A stretch of 64,000 bases of DNA, taken from NCBI RefSeq assembly GCF_018736085.1, contig NZ_CP076134.1:5466501-5530500 (forward strand), read 5' to 3'. The notes under the pieces were generated by a model that saw only the letters and a list, made by a program, of their open reading frames with translations, searched no databases and had not been told where the DNA came from. This document shows, piece by piece, positions 26,752-35,299 of this stretch. The stretch's first letter is position 1. Each line of letters begins with the position of its first letter. Both the position numbers and the translations under genes were made by a program. The stretch comes from Bradyrhizobium sediminis (GTDB lineage Bacteria > Pseudomonadota > Alphaproteobacteria > Rhizobiales > Xanthobacteraceae).

Positions 26752-27516
26752 ATGACCTCCCTCGAAACCCGCGACCTGACCATTCGCTTCGGCGGCCACG
26801 TCGCGGTCAACCGCGTCAGTTGCACGTTCCGGCCGGGCGAACTGACCGCCATTGTCGGCCCCAACGGGGCCGGCAAGACTACCTATTTCAATCTGATCTC
26901 CGGACAATTGCGCCCCACCGACGGCAGCATCCTGTTCGACGGCGCCGATATCACGCAACTTACCGCACCCTTGCGCACCCGCGCCGGCCTCGGCCGCGCG
27001 TTCCAGCTGACCAATCTGTTTCCCAATCTGAGCGTGGAAGAAAATGTCCGCCTCGCGGTGCAATCCGCGCACGGCGTGCATTACGACATGCTGCGGCCGT
27101 GGATGACCCGCCGCGACCTGATCGCCCGCGCCGACGCCATTCTCGACGAGGTCGCGCTCGGCGGCCGACGCAATGTGGCGGCGACCGCGCTGTCCCACGG
27201 CGATCAGCGCAAGCTCGAAGTCGCGCTGATGATGGCGCTCAAGCCGAAGGTCTTCATGTTCGACGAACCCACCGCCGGCATGAGCATCGACGAGGTGCCG
27301 GTCGTGCTCAATCTGATTGCGAAGCTGAAGCAGGATTCGAGCAAGATCATCCTGCTGGTCGAGCACAAGATGGACGTGGTGCGCTCGCTGGCCGACCGCA
27401 TCATCGTGCTGCATAACGGCCAGCTGGTCGCCGACGGCAAGCCGGCCGAGGTGATCGCCTCGCCGATCGTGCAGGAGGCCTATCTCGGCATCGCGCCCGG
27501 AAAGAGCGCGGCATGA
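26752..27516 (+). CDS. livG: HAAT ABC transporter ATP-binding protein (LivG-type)
   Basis: This 254-residue ATPase has Walker A GPNGAGKTTYFN (around residue 38), a LivG-like signature region LSHGDQRKLEVA, Walker B VFMFDEPTAGM, and H-loop LVEHKMD. It pairs with the LivF-type ATPase encoded next. I chose the ATG at 26752; a GTG at 26731 is also in frame, and neither has a strong ribosome site. It ends with a 4-base overlap with the next gene. Confidence 0.9.
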   Translation: MTSLETRDLTIRFGGHVAVNRVSCTFRPGELTAIVGPNGAGKTTYFNLISGQLRPTDGSILFDGADITQLTAPLRTRAGLGRAFQLTNLFPNLSVEENVRLAVQSAHGVHYDMLRPWMTRRDLIARADAILDEVALGGRRNVAATALSHGDQRKLEVALMMALKPKVFMFDEPTAGMSIDEVPVVLNLIAKLKQDSSKIILLVEHKMDVVRSLADRIIVLHNGQLVADGKPAEVIASPIVQEAYLGIAPGKSAA

Positions 27517-28235
27517 CCGACCTTCTCACCCTCGCCGGCGTGCATACCCATGTCGGGCGTTATCACATCCTGCACGGCGTCGACTTCAGCGTGACCGAGG
27601 GCAAGACCACGATGCTGCTCGGCCGCAACGGCGCCGGCAAGACCTCGACGCTGCGAACCATCATGGGCTTGTGGCAGGCTTCCGCCGGCCAGATCACGCT
27701 CGACGGGCAGCGCATCGAGGCGAGCGCGACGCCCGATATCGCGCAGCTCGGCGTCGGTTACGTCCCGGAGAGCATGGCGGTGTTCTCGGACCTGACGGTG
27801 AAGGAAAACCTGATCCTGGCCGCACGCGACGGGCCGCTCGACGATGCCAGGCTGGAATGGATTTTCGGATTCTTCCCCGCGCTGCGCCGTTTCTGGCTGT
27901 CGCGCGCCGGGGCGCTGTCCGGCGGGCAGAAGCAGATGCTTTCGATCGCCCGCGCCATCGTCGAGCCGCGCAAGCTGCTGCTGATCGACGAGCCGACCAA
28001 GGGCCTGGCGCCGGCCATCGTGGTGGCGCTGATCGAGTGCTTTGCCGAAATCAAGCGCCGCGGCGCCACCATCCTCATGGTCGAGCAGAATTTCCATGCC
28101 GCGCGCGAGGTCGGCGATTCCGTTCTGGTGATGGACAACGGCCAGATCGTTCATCGCGGTGAAATGTCGGCGCTGGCCAGCGACGTGGCGCTGCAGGAGC
28201 GGCTGCTCGGACTCAGCCTGGAGGCGCATCAGTGA
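27513..28235 (+). CDS. livF: HAAT ABC transporter ATP-binding protein (LivF-type)
   Basis: This 240-residue ATPase has Walker A GRNGAGKTSTLR, signature LSGGQKQMLSIAR, Walker B LLIDEPTKGLAP, and the LivF-like ending that recognises the permease pair. It overlaps livG and livH by 4 bases each. The tight overlaps through livG-livF-livH-livM imply coupled translation and balanced subunit amounts. Confidence 0.92.
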   Translation: MTDLLTLAGVHTHVGRYHILHGVDFSVTEGKTTMLLGRNGAGKTSTLRTIMGLWQASAGQITLDGQRIEASATPDIAQLGVGYVPESMAVFSDLTVKENLILAARDGPLDDARLEWIFGFFPALRRFWLSRAGALSGGQKQMLSIARAIVEPRKLLLIDEPTKGLAPAIVVALIECFAEIKRRGATILMVEQNFHAAREVGDSVLVMDNGQIVHRGEMSALASDVALQERLLGLSLEAHQ

Positions 28236-29242
28236 CCGACCTCGCCGCACCGGAAGCATTGCCCAAGCCGAAGCGGGATATCCTGCCGGCGCTGTTGCCG
28301 GCGATTCTCGCCCTCGCCATGCTGCCGTTGATCGGCTCGGGAAGTTCCTGGGTAACGCTGACGGTGGCCAGCCTCGCCATGGGCATGATGATCTTCATCA
28401 TGGCGTCCGGGCTGACGCTGGTGTTCGGCCTGATGGACGTGCTCAATTTCGGCCACGGCGCCTTCATCGCGGTCGGCGCCTATGTCGCGACGCTGGTGCT
28501 GCTGCCGCTGGCGCCCTACGTGCAGGCCGACTCGCTGTTGACCAACCTGGCGGTACTGGCGCCGGCCGCCCTGCTGTCGATGGCGGTCTCCGGCGCGCTC
28601 GGGCTCGTGGTCGAGCGCGTGCTGATCCTGCCGGTCTACGGCCAGCACCTCAAGCAGATCCTGATGACGACCGGCGGATTGATCGTCGCCGAGCAGGCGC
28701 TGTATGCGCTGTGGGGGCCGCAGATCATTCCGCTGCCGCTGCCGGCCTCGTTGCGCGGTTCCTTCATCATCGGCGACGTCGCGATCGCGAAATACCGCCT
28801 GCTGGCGATGCTGCTCGGGCTGGTCGTATTCGCCGCGATCCAGCTGGTGCTGAACCGCACCAAGATCGGCCTCTTGATCCGCGCCGGCGTCGAAAACCGC
28901 GAGATGGTGGAAGCGCTCGGCTATCGCATCAGGCGGCTGTTCCTCGGCGTGTTCATGGTCGGCTCCGGCCTCGCCGGCCTCGGCGGCGTGATGTGGGCGC
29001 TGTATCGCGAGCAGGTGCACGCCTCGATGGGCGACGATCTCACGGTGCTGGTGTTCATCGTGGTGATCATCGGCGGCCTCGGCTCGATCGGCGGCTGCTT
29101 CATCGGCGCGCTGCTGGTGGCGATGGTCGCGAACTACGGCGGATTTCTGGTGCCGAAACTGGCGCTGGTCTCCAACATCCTGCTGATGGTCGCGATCCTG
29201 ATGTGGCGCCCGCGCGGGCTATATGCGGTGACCTCCAGATGA
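28232..29242 (+). CDS. livH: HAAT ABC transporter permease (LivH-type)
   Basis: This 336-residue inner-membrane permease has about eight to nine hydrophobic segments. The LivH hallmarks are visible: MASGLTLVFGLMDVLNFGHGAF near residue 50, and IGGLGSIGGCFIGALL near 285. It forms the channel with the LivM-type subunit. Length and order are standard for the family. The ligand cannot be told from the permease. Confidence 0.92.
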   Translation: MTDLAAPEALPKPKRDILPALLPAILALAMLPLIGSGSSWVTLTVASLAMGMMIFIMASGLTLVFGLMDVLNFGHGAFIAVGAYVATLVLLPLAPYVQADSLLTNLAVLAPAALLSMAVSGALGLVVERVLILPVYGQHLKQILMTTGGLIVAEQALYALWGPQIIPLPLPASLRGSFIIGDVAIAKYRLLAMLLGLVVFAAIQLVLNRTKIGLLIRAGVENREMVEALGYRIRRLFLGVFMVGSGLAGLGGVMWALYREQVHASMGDDLTVLVFIVVIIGGLGSIGGCFIGALLVAMVANYGGFLVPKLALVSNILLMVAILMWRPRGLYAVTSR

Positions 29243-30309
29243 TGATTCTTTCAGGCGATCCGCCGCGCAGCCGGCTTCTCGGCATCCTGCTCGTCGTCAT
29301 CATCGCGGCGCTGGCGGTGGCACCCTTCGTCTTTCCCGGCGCCAAGGCGATGAACGTCGCCACCAAGATCTGCATCTTCGCAGCATTGGTGGCATCCTAC
29401 GACCTCTTGCTCGGCTACACCGGCTCGGTATCGTTCGCGCACACGATGTTTTACGGCATCGGGAGTTATTCGATCGCGATCGCGCTCTATTCGATGGGAC
29501 CGAACTGGACGGCAGTGGCTGCCGGCGTTGTGACCGGCCTGCCGCTGGCGATGCTGCTGGCGCTCGGGATCGGGCTGTTTTCGTTGCGGGTCGAGGCGAT
29601 CTTCTTTGCCATGATCACGCTGGCGGTGGCCTCCGCGTTCCTGGTGCTGGCCTCGCAACTGTCGTGGCTCACCGGCGGCGAGGACGGTCGCAGTTTTCAG
29701 CTGCCCGAATTGTTGCGGCCGGGCACGGTCATCATTCCGAAGGACTGGTTCGGATTCGCCATCAACGGCCGCGTACTGACCTATTATCTGATCTTCGTGG
29801 CGTGCGCCGCGATGATCCTGGCGCTGCTGCGGGTGGTGAATTCGCCGTTCGGCCGCGTACTGCAGGCGATCCGCGAAAACCGCTTCCGCGCCGAAGCCCT
29901 GGGCTTCCGCACCGTGTTTCATCTGACCTATGCCAATTGTCTTGCCGCCCTCGTCGCCGCCAGCGCCGGTATGCTGAACGCGCTGTGGCTGCGCTACGCC
30001 GGGCCGGACACGTCGCTCAGCTTTTCCATCATGCTGGACATTCTGCTGATGGTGGTGATCGGTGGCATGGGAACCATGTACGGCGCCATCATCGGCGCGA
30101 CGATCTTCATTCTGGCGCAGAACTATCTGCAGGCGCTGATGGGCGCGGCCTCCAACGCAGCGGCCGAGGCCGGACTGCCATTGTTGCCGGGATTGCTGCA
30201 TCCGGATCGCTGGCTGCTGTGGCTCGGCCTGTTGTTTATCGCCAGCGTCTATTTCTTCCCCACCGGCGTGGTGGGACGGTTACGAAATCCTTCGCGCAAA
30301 CCATCTTGA
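29239..30309 (+). CDS. livM: HAAT ABC transporter permease (LivM-type)
   Basis: This 356-residue permease has LivM features: YDLLLGYTGSVSFAHTMF near residue 50, the EAA-like loop AIRENRFRAEALGF near 215, and VIGGMGTMYGAIIGA near 275. It begins with ATG at 29239, overlapping the livH stop (ATGA), and is the last gene of the transporter operon. A weak terminator-like hairpin follows. Confidence 0.92.
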   Translation: MMILSGDPPRSRLLGILLVVIIAALAVAPFVFPGAKAMNVATKICIFAALVASYDLLLGYTGSVSFAHTMFYGIGSYSIAIALYSMGPNWTAVAAGVVTGLPLAMLLALGIGLFSLRVEAIFFAMITLAVASAFLVLASQLSWLTGGEDGRSFQLPELLRPGTVIIPKDWFGFAINGRVLTYYLIFVACAAMILALLRVVNSPFGRVLQAIRENRFRAEALGFRTVFHLTYANCLAALVAASAGMLNALWLRYAGPDTSLSFSIMLDILLMVVIGGMGTMYGAIIGATIFILAQNYLQALMGAASNAAAEAGLPLLPGLLHPDRWLLWLGLLFIASVYFFPTGVVGRLRNPSRKPS

Positions 30310-30330
30310 GGGCTGTTGTAGCCCGTATTT
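30310..30330 (+). terminator. Possible terminator after livM
   Basis: GGGCT (30310-30314) pairs with AGCCC (30320-30324), followed by GTATTTCT. The stem is short and the T-run is broken, so efficiency is doubtful. Confidence 0.35.
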
Positions 30331-30362
30331 CTACGGCCCGGACGCGCCATTAAGACCTGAGT

Positions 30363-30382
30363 AACCGGTTTTCCTAACCGGT
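30363..30382. promoter_or_regulatory. Paired AACCGGT motifs before the large GGDEF-EAL gene
   Basis: AACCGGTT (30363-30370, itself palindromic) and AACCGGT (30376-30382) repeat with a 13-base period. They lie 43-62 bases upstream of the preferred start at 30425. They could be an operator. They also touch the ATG at 30383, which is why I doubt that start. Confidence 0.4.
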
Positions 30383-30424
30383 ATGCCATTTGTGCGTTGT
30401 ATCCATACCCCCTGGGGTTGGCGA

Positions 30425-33400
30425 ATGCGCAAATTGGCTTCCAGCGTGTGGAACGGGTTTACCGCGGCGATCGGGTCGCCGGCTCTTGCCGCGTCGATAC
30501 GGCGTGGGCCGATCCTTTCGCTGATCCTGTGCGGCGGCCTGCTGGTCGCGGCAATCATCGTCGGCACGGTGATGATGGTCGGCGAATTCCGCGAGCGCAC
30601 CCTCAGCAACACCGAGCGCGAACTCGAAAATACCGTGCTGCTGCTGTCCCAGCACTTCGAGCAGCAATTCGAAGACGCCGATGTCATCGCGAACAACCTG
30701 ATCGCCCAACTGCAATTTTCCGAGATCGCTTCGCCCGAAATTTTCGAGAGGCAGATGTCGACGCCCGAAGCGCACCTGATGTTGCGATCCAAAGTCGGAA
30801 CGCTGTCCCCTATCGGCGAAATCAAACTCTTCGATGCCAGGGGGACACTGATCAACTCATCGGGAGTCTGGCCGCTGCCGGCCATCAGCATTGCCGAGCG
30901 GGCCTATTTCAAGACCCTCAAATCGGATCCGGGCTCAAAAATTGCCCTGGCCGAGCCGGTTCGCATTTTCACCGGCAGTTGGACCACTGTCGTCGCCCAC
31001 AGACTCACCGGGCCGAACGGGGTTTTTCTCGGCGTGATGGCGAGACGGATAGACCCCGATAATTTCGAGAAATTCTTCGCATCCGTCGCGCTTGGCAAGG
31101 GCGCCGCCATCTCCATGTTCCATCGCGACGGGACGATGCTGGCGCGCTATCCTCATATCGCCGACATGATCGGGCAAAAATTCAAGGGGGCGCCGCTGCT
31201 CAACAAGGTTCTGACCGAGGGCGGCCGGCAGACCCTCCGGATGCAGAGCCCCGTCGACGGGCTGCCACGGCTCGGTTCGGCGGCCGCCCTGAATCATTTG
31301 CCGGTCGTGGTCGTCGCGACCACGACCGTCGCCGCCGCGCTGGCCGACTGGCGCGAGCAAACCAGGCTGATCGTCGCCGCCGCCGTGCTGTCGGCGCTGG
31401 TGATCGCGGTCATTCTATTCCTGATCGTCAGGCAGATGGCCCGGCAAGGCCGGGATTCGCAGCAGCGGCTGGAATTGCAGAAGCAGCAGCTCGACACCGC
31501 CCTGAACAACATGACGCAGGGCCTCGTGCTGTATGACGCATCGGCGCGCATCATCCTCTGCAACCGGCGCTACATCGACATGTACGAACTATCGACCGAC
31601 GTCGTGAAGCCCGGCTGCCACTTCCACGACCTGATCCGGCACCGCCAGGCGACGGGATCCTTCGACGGGAATGTCGAGGAGTTTTGCTCAAACATCATGC
31701 GCAATGTTGCGCAGGGCAAAATCACGCACATGACCATGGAAACCGGAGGCCGTTCGTATCTGATCGTCAACAAGCCGCTGACGCAGGGTGGCTGGGTCGC
31801 GACCATAGAAGACATAACGGAGCGCCGGAACCTCGAACAGGAACGCGACCGCAATCATGCGTTCCTGCGTCAGATCATCGACAACATACCGTCACAGATC
31901 ACCGTCAAGGACGTGCGCGATCGCCGTTATCTCCTGGTCAACCGGGTGGCCGAGACCCATTTCGGCCTCTCGAGCGACGCCATCCTCGGCAAAACGGCAC
32001 CGGACATATTTGCAGAGGCCGTCGCCGATGCGGTCACGGCACGCGACGAGGAGGCCCTGCGATCAGCTGACGGCTGGTTCCTCGACGCGACCCCGTGGGA
32101 AAGCTCGACGCTGGGCCCCCGCTTCGTGACTTCAACGCGCATTGGAATCCGCGATCAGGCCGGCGAGACCCGATACCTCGTCAATGTCGTCGACGACGTG
32201 ACCGACCGGCGGCGCGCCGACGAAAGGATCGCCCACCTCGCGCACTACGACGCGCTGACTGACCTGCCGAACCGGGTGCTGTTCCGCGAACAGATCGAAC
32301 GTGAACTGCAGCGAACCGGCCGCGGCGAGCAGTTCGCACTGCTCTATATCGACGTCGACGAATTCAAGGGCATCAACGATTCGCTCGGACATCACGTCGG
32401 CGATGAACTGCTGAAGGCCGTGGCTAACCGCCTCCGGAGCTGCATCAGGGAAACCGATCTCATCGCACGGCTTGGCGGCGACGAATTCGCGGTCATTCAG
32501 ACTGGCGTCCGGAACACCCGCGAGGTCGTGGAGTTCGTAACGCGCATTCACGAGACCATCCGGCAGCCCTATCAATGCCTCGGCCACCAACTTTCGACCG
32601 ACGCCAGCATCGGCATTGCAATGGCGCCGCAGGACGGCACCGATCTGGATCAGCTGATCAAGAATGCCGATCTGGCAATGTATGGCGCCAAGGCCGGGGG
32701 ACGCCGGACCTATCGCTTCTTCGAGCCGGCCATGGATGCCAGCGCGAAGGCGCGGCTTGCCATGGAGCAGGACCTGCGTCAGGCGCTCGTGGATGGCGGC
32801 TTCGAAATTCACTATCAGCCCCTCGTCGATCTTCGCCATAACGAGGTGACCGGCTGCGAAGCTTTGCTGCGCTGGCGCCATCCGGAACGCGGCATGATTT
32901 CTCCCGCCGAGTTCGTACCGGTCGCGGAAGACACCGGCCTGATCGTCGAGCTCGGCGAATGGGTCTTACGCACCGCCTGCGCCGAAGCGGCGACCTGGCC
33001 GGATCACGTCCGAATTGCCGTCAACGTCTCGCCGGTTCAACTGAAGTGCCCGACGCTGGCGCTGAAGATCACAAGCGCATTGGCGGCCTCCGGCCTGAAG
33101 GCGAGCCGGCTGGAGCTCGAGATCACCGAGGCAGTACTGATCCGCGACGACGAGACCGCGCTCGCCATCCTGCATCAGCTCCGCGCCATCGGTGTCCGGA
33201 TCGCGCTGGACGATTTCGGCACCGGCTATTCCTCGCTGAGCTATCTGAAGCGCTTCCCCTTCGACAAGATCAAGATCGACCGCTGCTTCGTCAGCGACAT
33301 CACGGAGATCGACGGCTCGTCGGCGATCGTGCAGGCGGTGGTGAACATCGCAGCCTCCCGCGACATGACGACGACGGCGGAAGGCGTCGAAACATCAGAG

Positions 33401-33529
33401 CAGAAGGAACTGCTTCGCGCGCTGGGCTGCACTGAGATGCAGGGCTACCTGTTCAGCGCCGCGAAACCCGGCCCGCAAGTGCGGCAACTGTTCGGCACGC
33501 AACCGGCGATGAAGGCGGCCGTGGCCTAG
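30425..33529 (+). CDS. Membrane sensor protein with Cache-like, PAS, GGDEF and EAL domains
   Basis: This 1034-residue protein has a membrane segment at about residues 30-55, a periplasmic Cache-like sensor (55-310), a second membrane segment (315-340), two PAS-like regions (about 360-600), GGDEF (about 610-775) and EAL (795-1025). Both output signatures are intact: RLGGDEFAVI, and CEALLRWRHP with DDFGTGYSSL. It can therefore make or break down cyclic-di-GMP in response to an extracellular ligand. The start is uncertain: ATG at 30383 would add 14 residues but overlaps a motif pair and lacks a ribosome site. A functional tie to the preceding transporter operon is speculative. Confidence 0.88.
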   Translation: MRKLASSVWNGFTAAIGSPALAASIRRGPILSLILCGGLLVAAIIVGTVMMVGEFRERTLSNTERELENTVLLLSQHFEQQFEDADVIANNLIAQLQFSEIASPEIFERQMSTPEAHLMLRSKVGTLSPIGEIKLFDARGTLINSSGVWPLPAISIAERAYFKTLKSDPGSKIALAEPVRIFTGSWTTVVAHRLTGPNGVFLGVMARRIDPDNFEKFFASVALGKGAAISMFHRDGTMLARYPHIADMIGQKFKGAPLLNKVLTEGGRQTLRMQSPVDGLPRLGSAAALNHLPVVVVATTTVAAALADWREQTRLIVAAAVLSALVIAVILFLIVRQMARQGRDSQQRLELQKQQLDTALNNMTQGLVLYDASARIILCNRRYIDMYELSTDVVKPGCHFHDLIRHRQATGSFDGNVEEFCSNIMRNVAQGKITHMTMETGGRSYLIVNKPLTQGGWVATIEDITERRNLEQERDRNHAFLRQIIDNIPSQITVKDVRDRRYLLVNRVAETHFGLSSDAILGKTAPDIFAEAVADAVTARDEEALRSADGWFLDATPWESSTLGPRFVTSTRIGIRDQAGETRYLVNVVDDVTDRRRADERIAHLAHYDALTDLPNRVLFREQIERELQRTGRGEQFALLYIDVDEFKGINDSLGHHVGDELLKAVANRLRSCIRETDLIARLGGDEFAVIQTGVRNTREVVEFVTRIHETIRQPYQCLGHQLSTDASIGIAMAPQDGTDLDQLIKNADLAMYGAKAGGRRTYRFFEPAMDASAKARLAMEQDLRQALVDGGFEIHYQPLVDLRHNEVTGCEALLRWRHPERGMISPAEFVPVAEDTGLIVELGEWVLRTACAEAATWPDHVRIAVNVSPVQLKCPTLALKITSALAASGLKASRLELEITEAVLIRDDETALAILHQLRAIGVRIALDDFGTGYSSLSYLKRFPFDKIKIDRCFVSDITEIDGSSAIVQAVVNIAASRDMTTTAEGVETSEQKELLRALGCTEMQGYLFSAAKPGPQVRQLFGTQPAMKAAVA

Positions 33530-33599
33530 CTACGAAGATTCCGCAGTTGCCCGGCGAAGTCCCGGGCGGCGCCGTTGCGGCGCCGCCGGAATTTTTCCT

Positions 33600-34163
33600 T
33601 CACGACGACCGTTTGCGGCCGGTCCACATCGCCTTCACGAGATTCTCACGGTGCAGCAGGCTCGAAGCCGCAACACCCAGGACATGCAGGCTGGCCAGCA
33701 CCAGCGTGCCGTGGGCGAGCGCCTCGTGAAGCTTCTCGACCCATTTGGCCCCCCAATAGGCGTCCGTCGTCATCATGTAACCGGTCACAGCGGTGCCGAT
33801 CAGTGCCGCGAGCAGCGCTACGATCATCGCACCGCCGGCGGGATTGTGGCCGAGATAGCGCGGCGCCCTGAGGTTCGCGACATCCCGCAGGTAGGCCAGC
33901 ACATCGCGCGGCGACCGCACGAAACTCGAAAACCGCGCGTGGTGCGGACCGACGACGCCCCAGGCCAGGCGGAGCGCCAGCAGAGTGGCGATGCCGTAGC
34001 CGGCGGCGATATGCACGCCCTCGATCTCGTCGCCGGTGACGAAGGCGACGACGAACAGCGTCAACAGCGTCCAGTGGAACAGCCGCACGAACGGGTCCCA
34101 CACCTTGACCGTTGCCGGCGGCACTGTGCCGCCGGCTTCGATCGCGTCATGCGTGAATGCCAT
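33600..34163 (-). CDS. Cytochrome b561-type membrane protein
   Basis: This 187-residue inner-membrane protein is of the bacterial cytochrome b/b6 (cytb561-like) family. It has four hydrophobic segments and likely haem-ligand His residues in VRLFHWTLL (helix 1), GVHIAAGYG (helix 2), HEALAHGTLV and LASLHVLGV (helix 4). Such proteins pass electrons between the quinone pool and periplasmic acceptors. The start is the ATG at 34163 (MAFTHDAIEAG); the open frame to 34343 overlaps the upstream gene. Its start is 11 bases after the stop of a PepSY-domain gene, so the two form an operon. Confidence 0.85.
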   Translation of the reverse strand: MAFTHDAIEAGGTVPPATVKVWDPFVRLFHWTLLTLFVVAFVTGDEIEGVHIAAGYGIATLLALRLAWGVVGPHHARFSSFVRSPRDVLAYLRDVANLRAPRYLGHNPAGGAMIVALLAALIGTAVTGYMMTTDAYWGAKWVEKLHEALAHGTLVLASLHVLGVAASSLLHRENLVKAMWTGRKRSS

Positions 34164-34174
34164 GGCGGGGGCCG

Positions 34175-34447
34175 TTACAGCTGGCCGACGATGGCGGCGG
34201 AAGTCGGATCGACAAACAGTTCGACGCGGCTGCCGTTCTTGTCGATGGTATAAAGCTCGCCGCAGGCGGCCTTCAGCTTTGCCTTTTGAACCTTGTAGCC
34301 CTGCGCCTCGATCTTGGCCTGGAGGGCATCGAGGGAGAGCCACTGGCTCTGCGGCGCCGACGTGCAGGGCCGCCCGAGGCTGCCGGCGTTGGCGAACGTC
34401 GCCGTGGCAAGCAGGGCAGCGGTAGCGAGCATTGCGATCTTGGTCAT
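34175..34447 (-). CDS. Exported PepSY-domain protein
   Basis: This 90-residue protein has a signal peptide (residues 1-22, ending TFANA) and one PepSY-like domain. The conserved pieces are WLSLDALQAKIEAQGYKV and YTIDKNGSRVELFVDPTSA, the usual beta-hairpin ending. Small PepSY proteins act in the periplasm, often beside cytochrome b proteins and two-component systems, perhaps to bind or modulate a membrane partner. A ribosome site, GGAGA, precedes the ATG. It is co-transcribed with the cytochrome b gene and preceded by an 11-bp-phased repeat pair (34525-34541). Confidence 0.82.
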   Translation of the reverse strand: MTKIAMLATAALLATATFANAGSLGRPCTSAPQSQWLSLDALQAKIEAQGYKVQKAKLKAACGELYTIDKNGSRVELFVDPTSAAIVGQL

Positions 34448-34524
34448 GGGAAGTCTCCGTGGTGGGCGCCTGCCTGCTGGCAGCGCTGGAAAAGGGATCG
34501 ATCCCGATGGGTGCCTTTGATCCA

Positions 34525-34541
34525 TGTCATCGACCGGTCAG
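34525..34541. promoter_or_regulatory. 11-bp-phased direct repeat upstream of the PepSY-cytochrome b operon
   Basis: TGTCA at 34525 and GGTCA at 34536 are spaced one helical turn apart, the arrangement bound by OmpR-type regulators. A similar TGTCAG series lies at 34924-34954 before the divergent PepSY-regulator-kinase operon, which supports a shared regulator. Confidence 0.45.
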
Positions 34542-34568
34542 CGTCCCATCGGTATTGGATAACGATGG

Positions 34569-34829
34569 TTAGTGGCGCCGACCGTGGTCCCGTCGCTCAT
34601 CGTGGCGTTCGTGGGCTTCATCGTGATGTTCGCGGTGGCCGCGACGGGCGTCGTGGTGTTCCCTGCGGGATTCATGGTGGCGCTCATGTGCGTATTCTTC
34701 GCCACGCACGGCAGGCCGGGTCGCCTCGGTGGTGCTTCCGATCTCCGTGGCGGTGACATCTTTGGCCTGGGCCAGCGCTCCGGCGCCGAACAGGGTGATG
34801 AGGGTACCGAGCAAGATGGTCTTGCGCAT
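34569..34829 (-). CDS. Small exported His/Arg-rich protein
   Basis: This 86-residue protein has a signal peptide (MRKTILLGTLITLFGAGALA) and then a low-complexity tail from about residue 45 to the end, dominated by His, Arg, Glu and Asp (runs such as HERHHESRREHHD). A metal-binding role in the periplasm is plausible from composition alone. The ribosome site AGGAGA precedes the ATG. It sits between the PepSY-cytochrome b operon and the divergent PepSY two-component operon and probably belongs to the same response. Confidence 0.65.
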   Translation of the reverse strand: MRKTILLGTLITLFGAGALAQAKDVTATEIGSTTEATRPAVRGEEYAHERHHESRREHHDARRGHREHHDEAHERHDERRDHGRRH

Positions 34830-34923
34830 GGTGATATCTCCTGGGCTTGCGTCCCGACCGCCTATCCGGCCAGCGACGGGATGCACTATCGGCCGGCACC
34901 GCTGACAACCGCCTGTTGACCGA

Positions 34924-34954
34924 TGTCAGCGAACTGTCAGGCGGTCCATGTCAG
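34924..34954. promoter_or_regulatory. Triple TGTCAG direct repeat upstream of the PepSY two-component operon
   Basis: TGTCAG occurs at 34924, 34935 and 34949 (spacings 11 and 14). The first two are exactly one helical turn apart. The cluster lies 31-61 bases upstream of the PepSY gene start at 34985 and about 95 bases from the divergent His-rich gene. It is a candidate site for the OmpR-type regulator encoded at 35296. Confidence 0.5.
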
Positions 34955-34984
34955 GGGTGACGTCGAAAGGAATTGAGTGCAGTG

Positions 34985-35299
34985 ATGGGCTTGCGTTCGA
35001 AAGGATTGGCTTTTGGCTTGCTGTCAGCGCTTGCGGTGTTCGCGGCCGGTGCGCGGGCCGACGACCACCGCGACCATGACGTGGCGCGGCAGGCCGTCGA
35101 ACGCGGCGAGATCAAGCCGCTTGCCGAAATCCTGCAGATGGTGCGCGACAAGCTTCCCGGCGAGGTCGCCGGCGTGAAGATCGAACGCAAGGGTGGACGG
35201 CTGATGTACGAATTGCGGATCGTCGGCGCACAAGGACGCCTTCTTGAAGTTTACGTCGATGCGGCGACCGGCGCGATTGGCCGCACCCGGGAGAAATGA
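34985..35299 (+). CDS. Exported PepSY-domain protein, first gene of a two-component operon
   Basis: This 104-residue protein has a signal peptide (residues 1-25, ending GARA) and a single PepSY domain. The domain runs from IKPLAEILQMVRDKLPGE to YELRIVGAQGRLLEVYVDAA, ending with the typical G-x-I-G. It overlaps the response regulator gene by 4 bases, a strong sign that it works with the sensor kinase, perhaps as a periplasmic inhibitor or ligand sensor. In-frame TTG (34973) and GTG (34982) starts are also possible; AAGGA lies 13 bases from the ATG. Confidence 0.82.
   Translation: MGLRSKGLAFGLLSALAVFAAGARADDHRDHDVARQAVERGEIKPLAEILQMVRDKLPGEVAGVKIERKGGRLMYELRIVGAQGRLLEVYVDAATGAIGRTREK

Noticed and set aside
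28159..29239. Plus-strand extension of livM upstream to 28159
   Set aside because: The upstream part overlaps all of livH in another frame and is Arg-rich; livM starts at the ATGA overlap at 29239.
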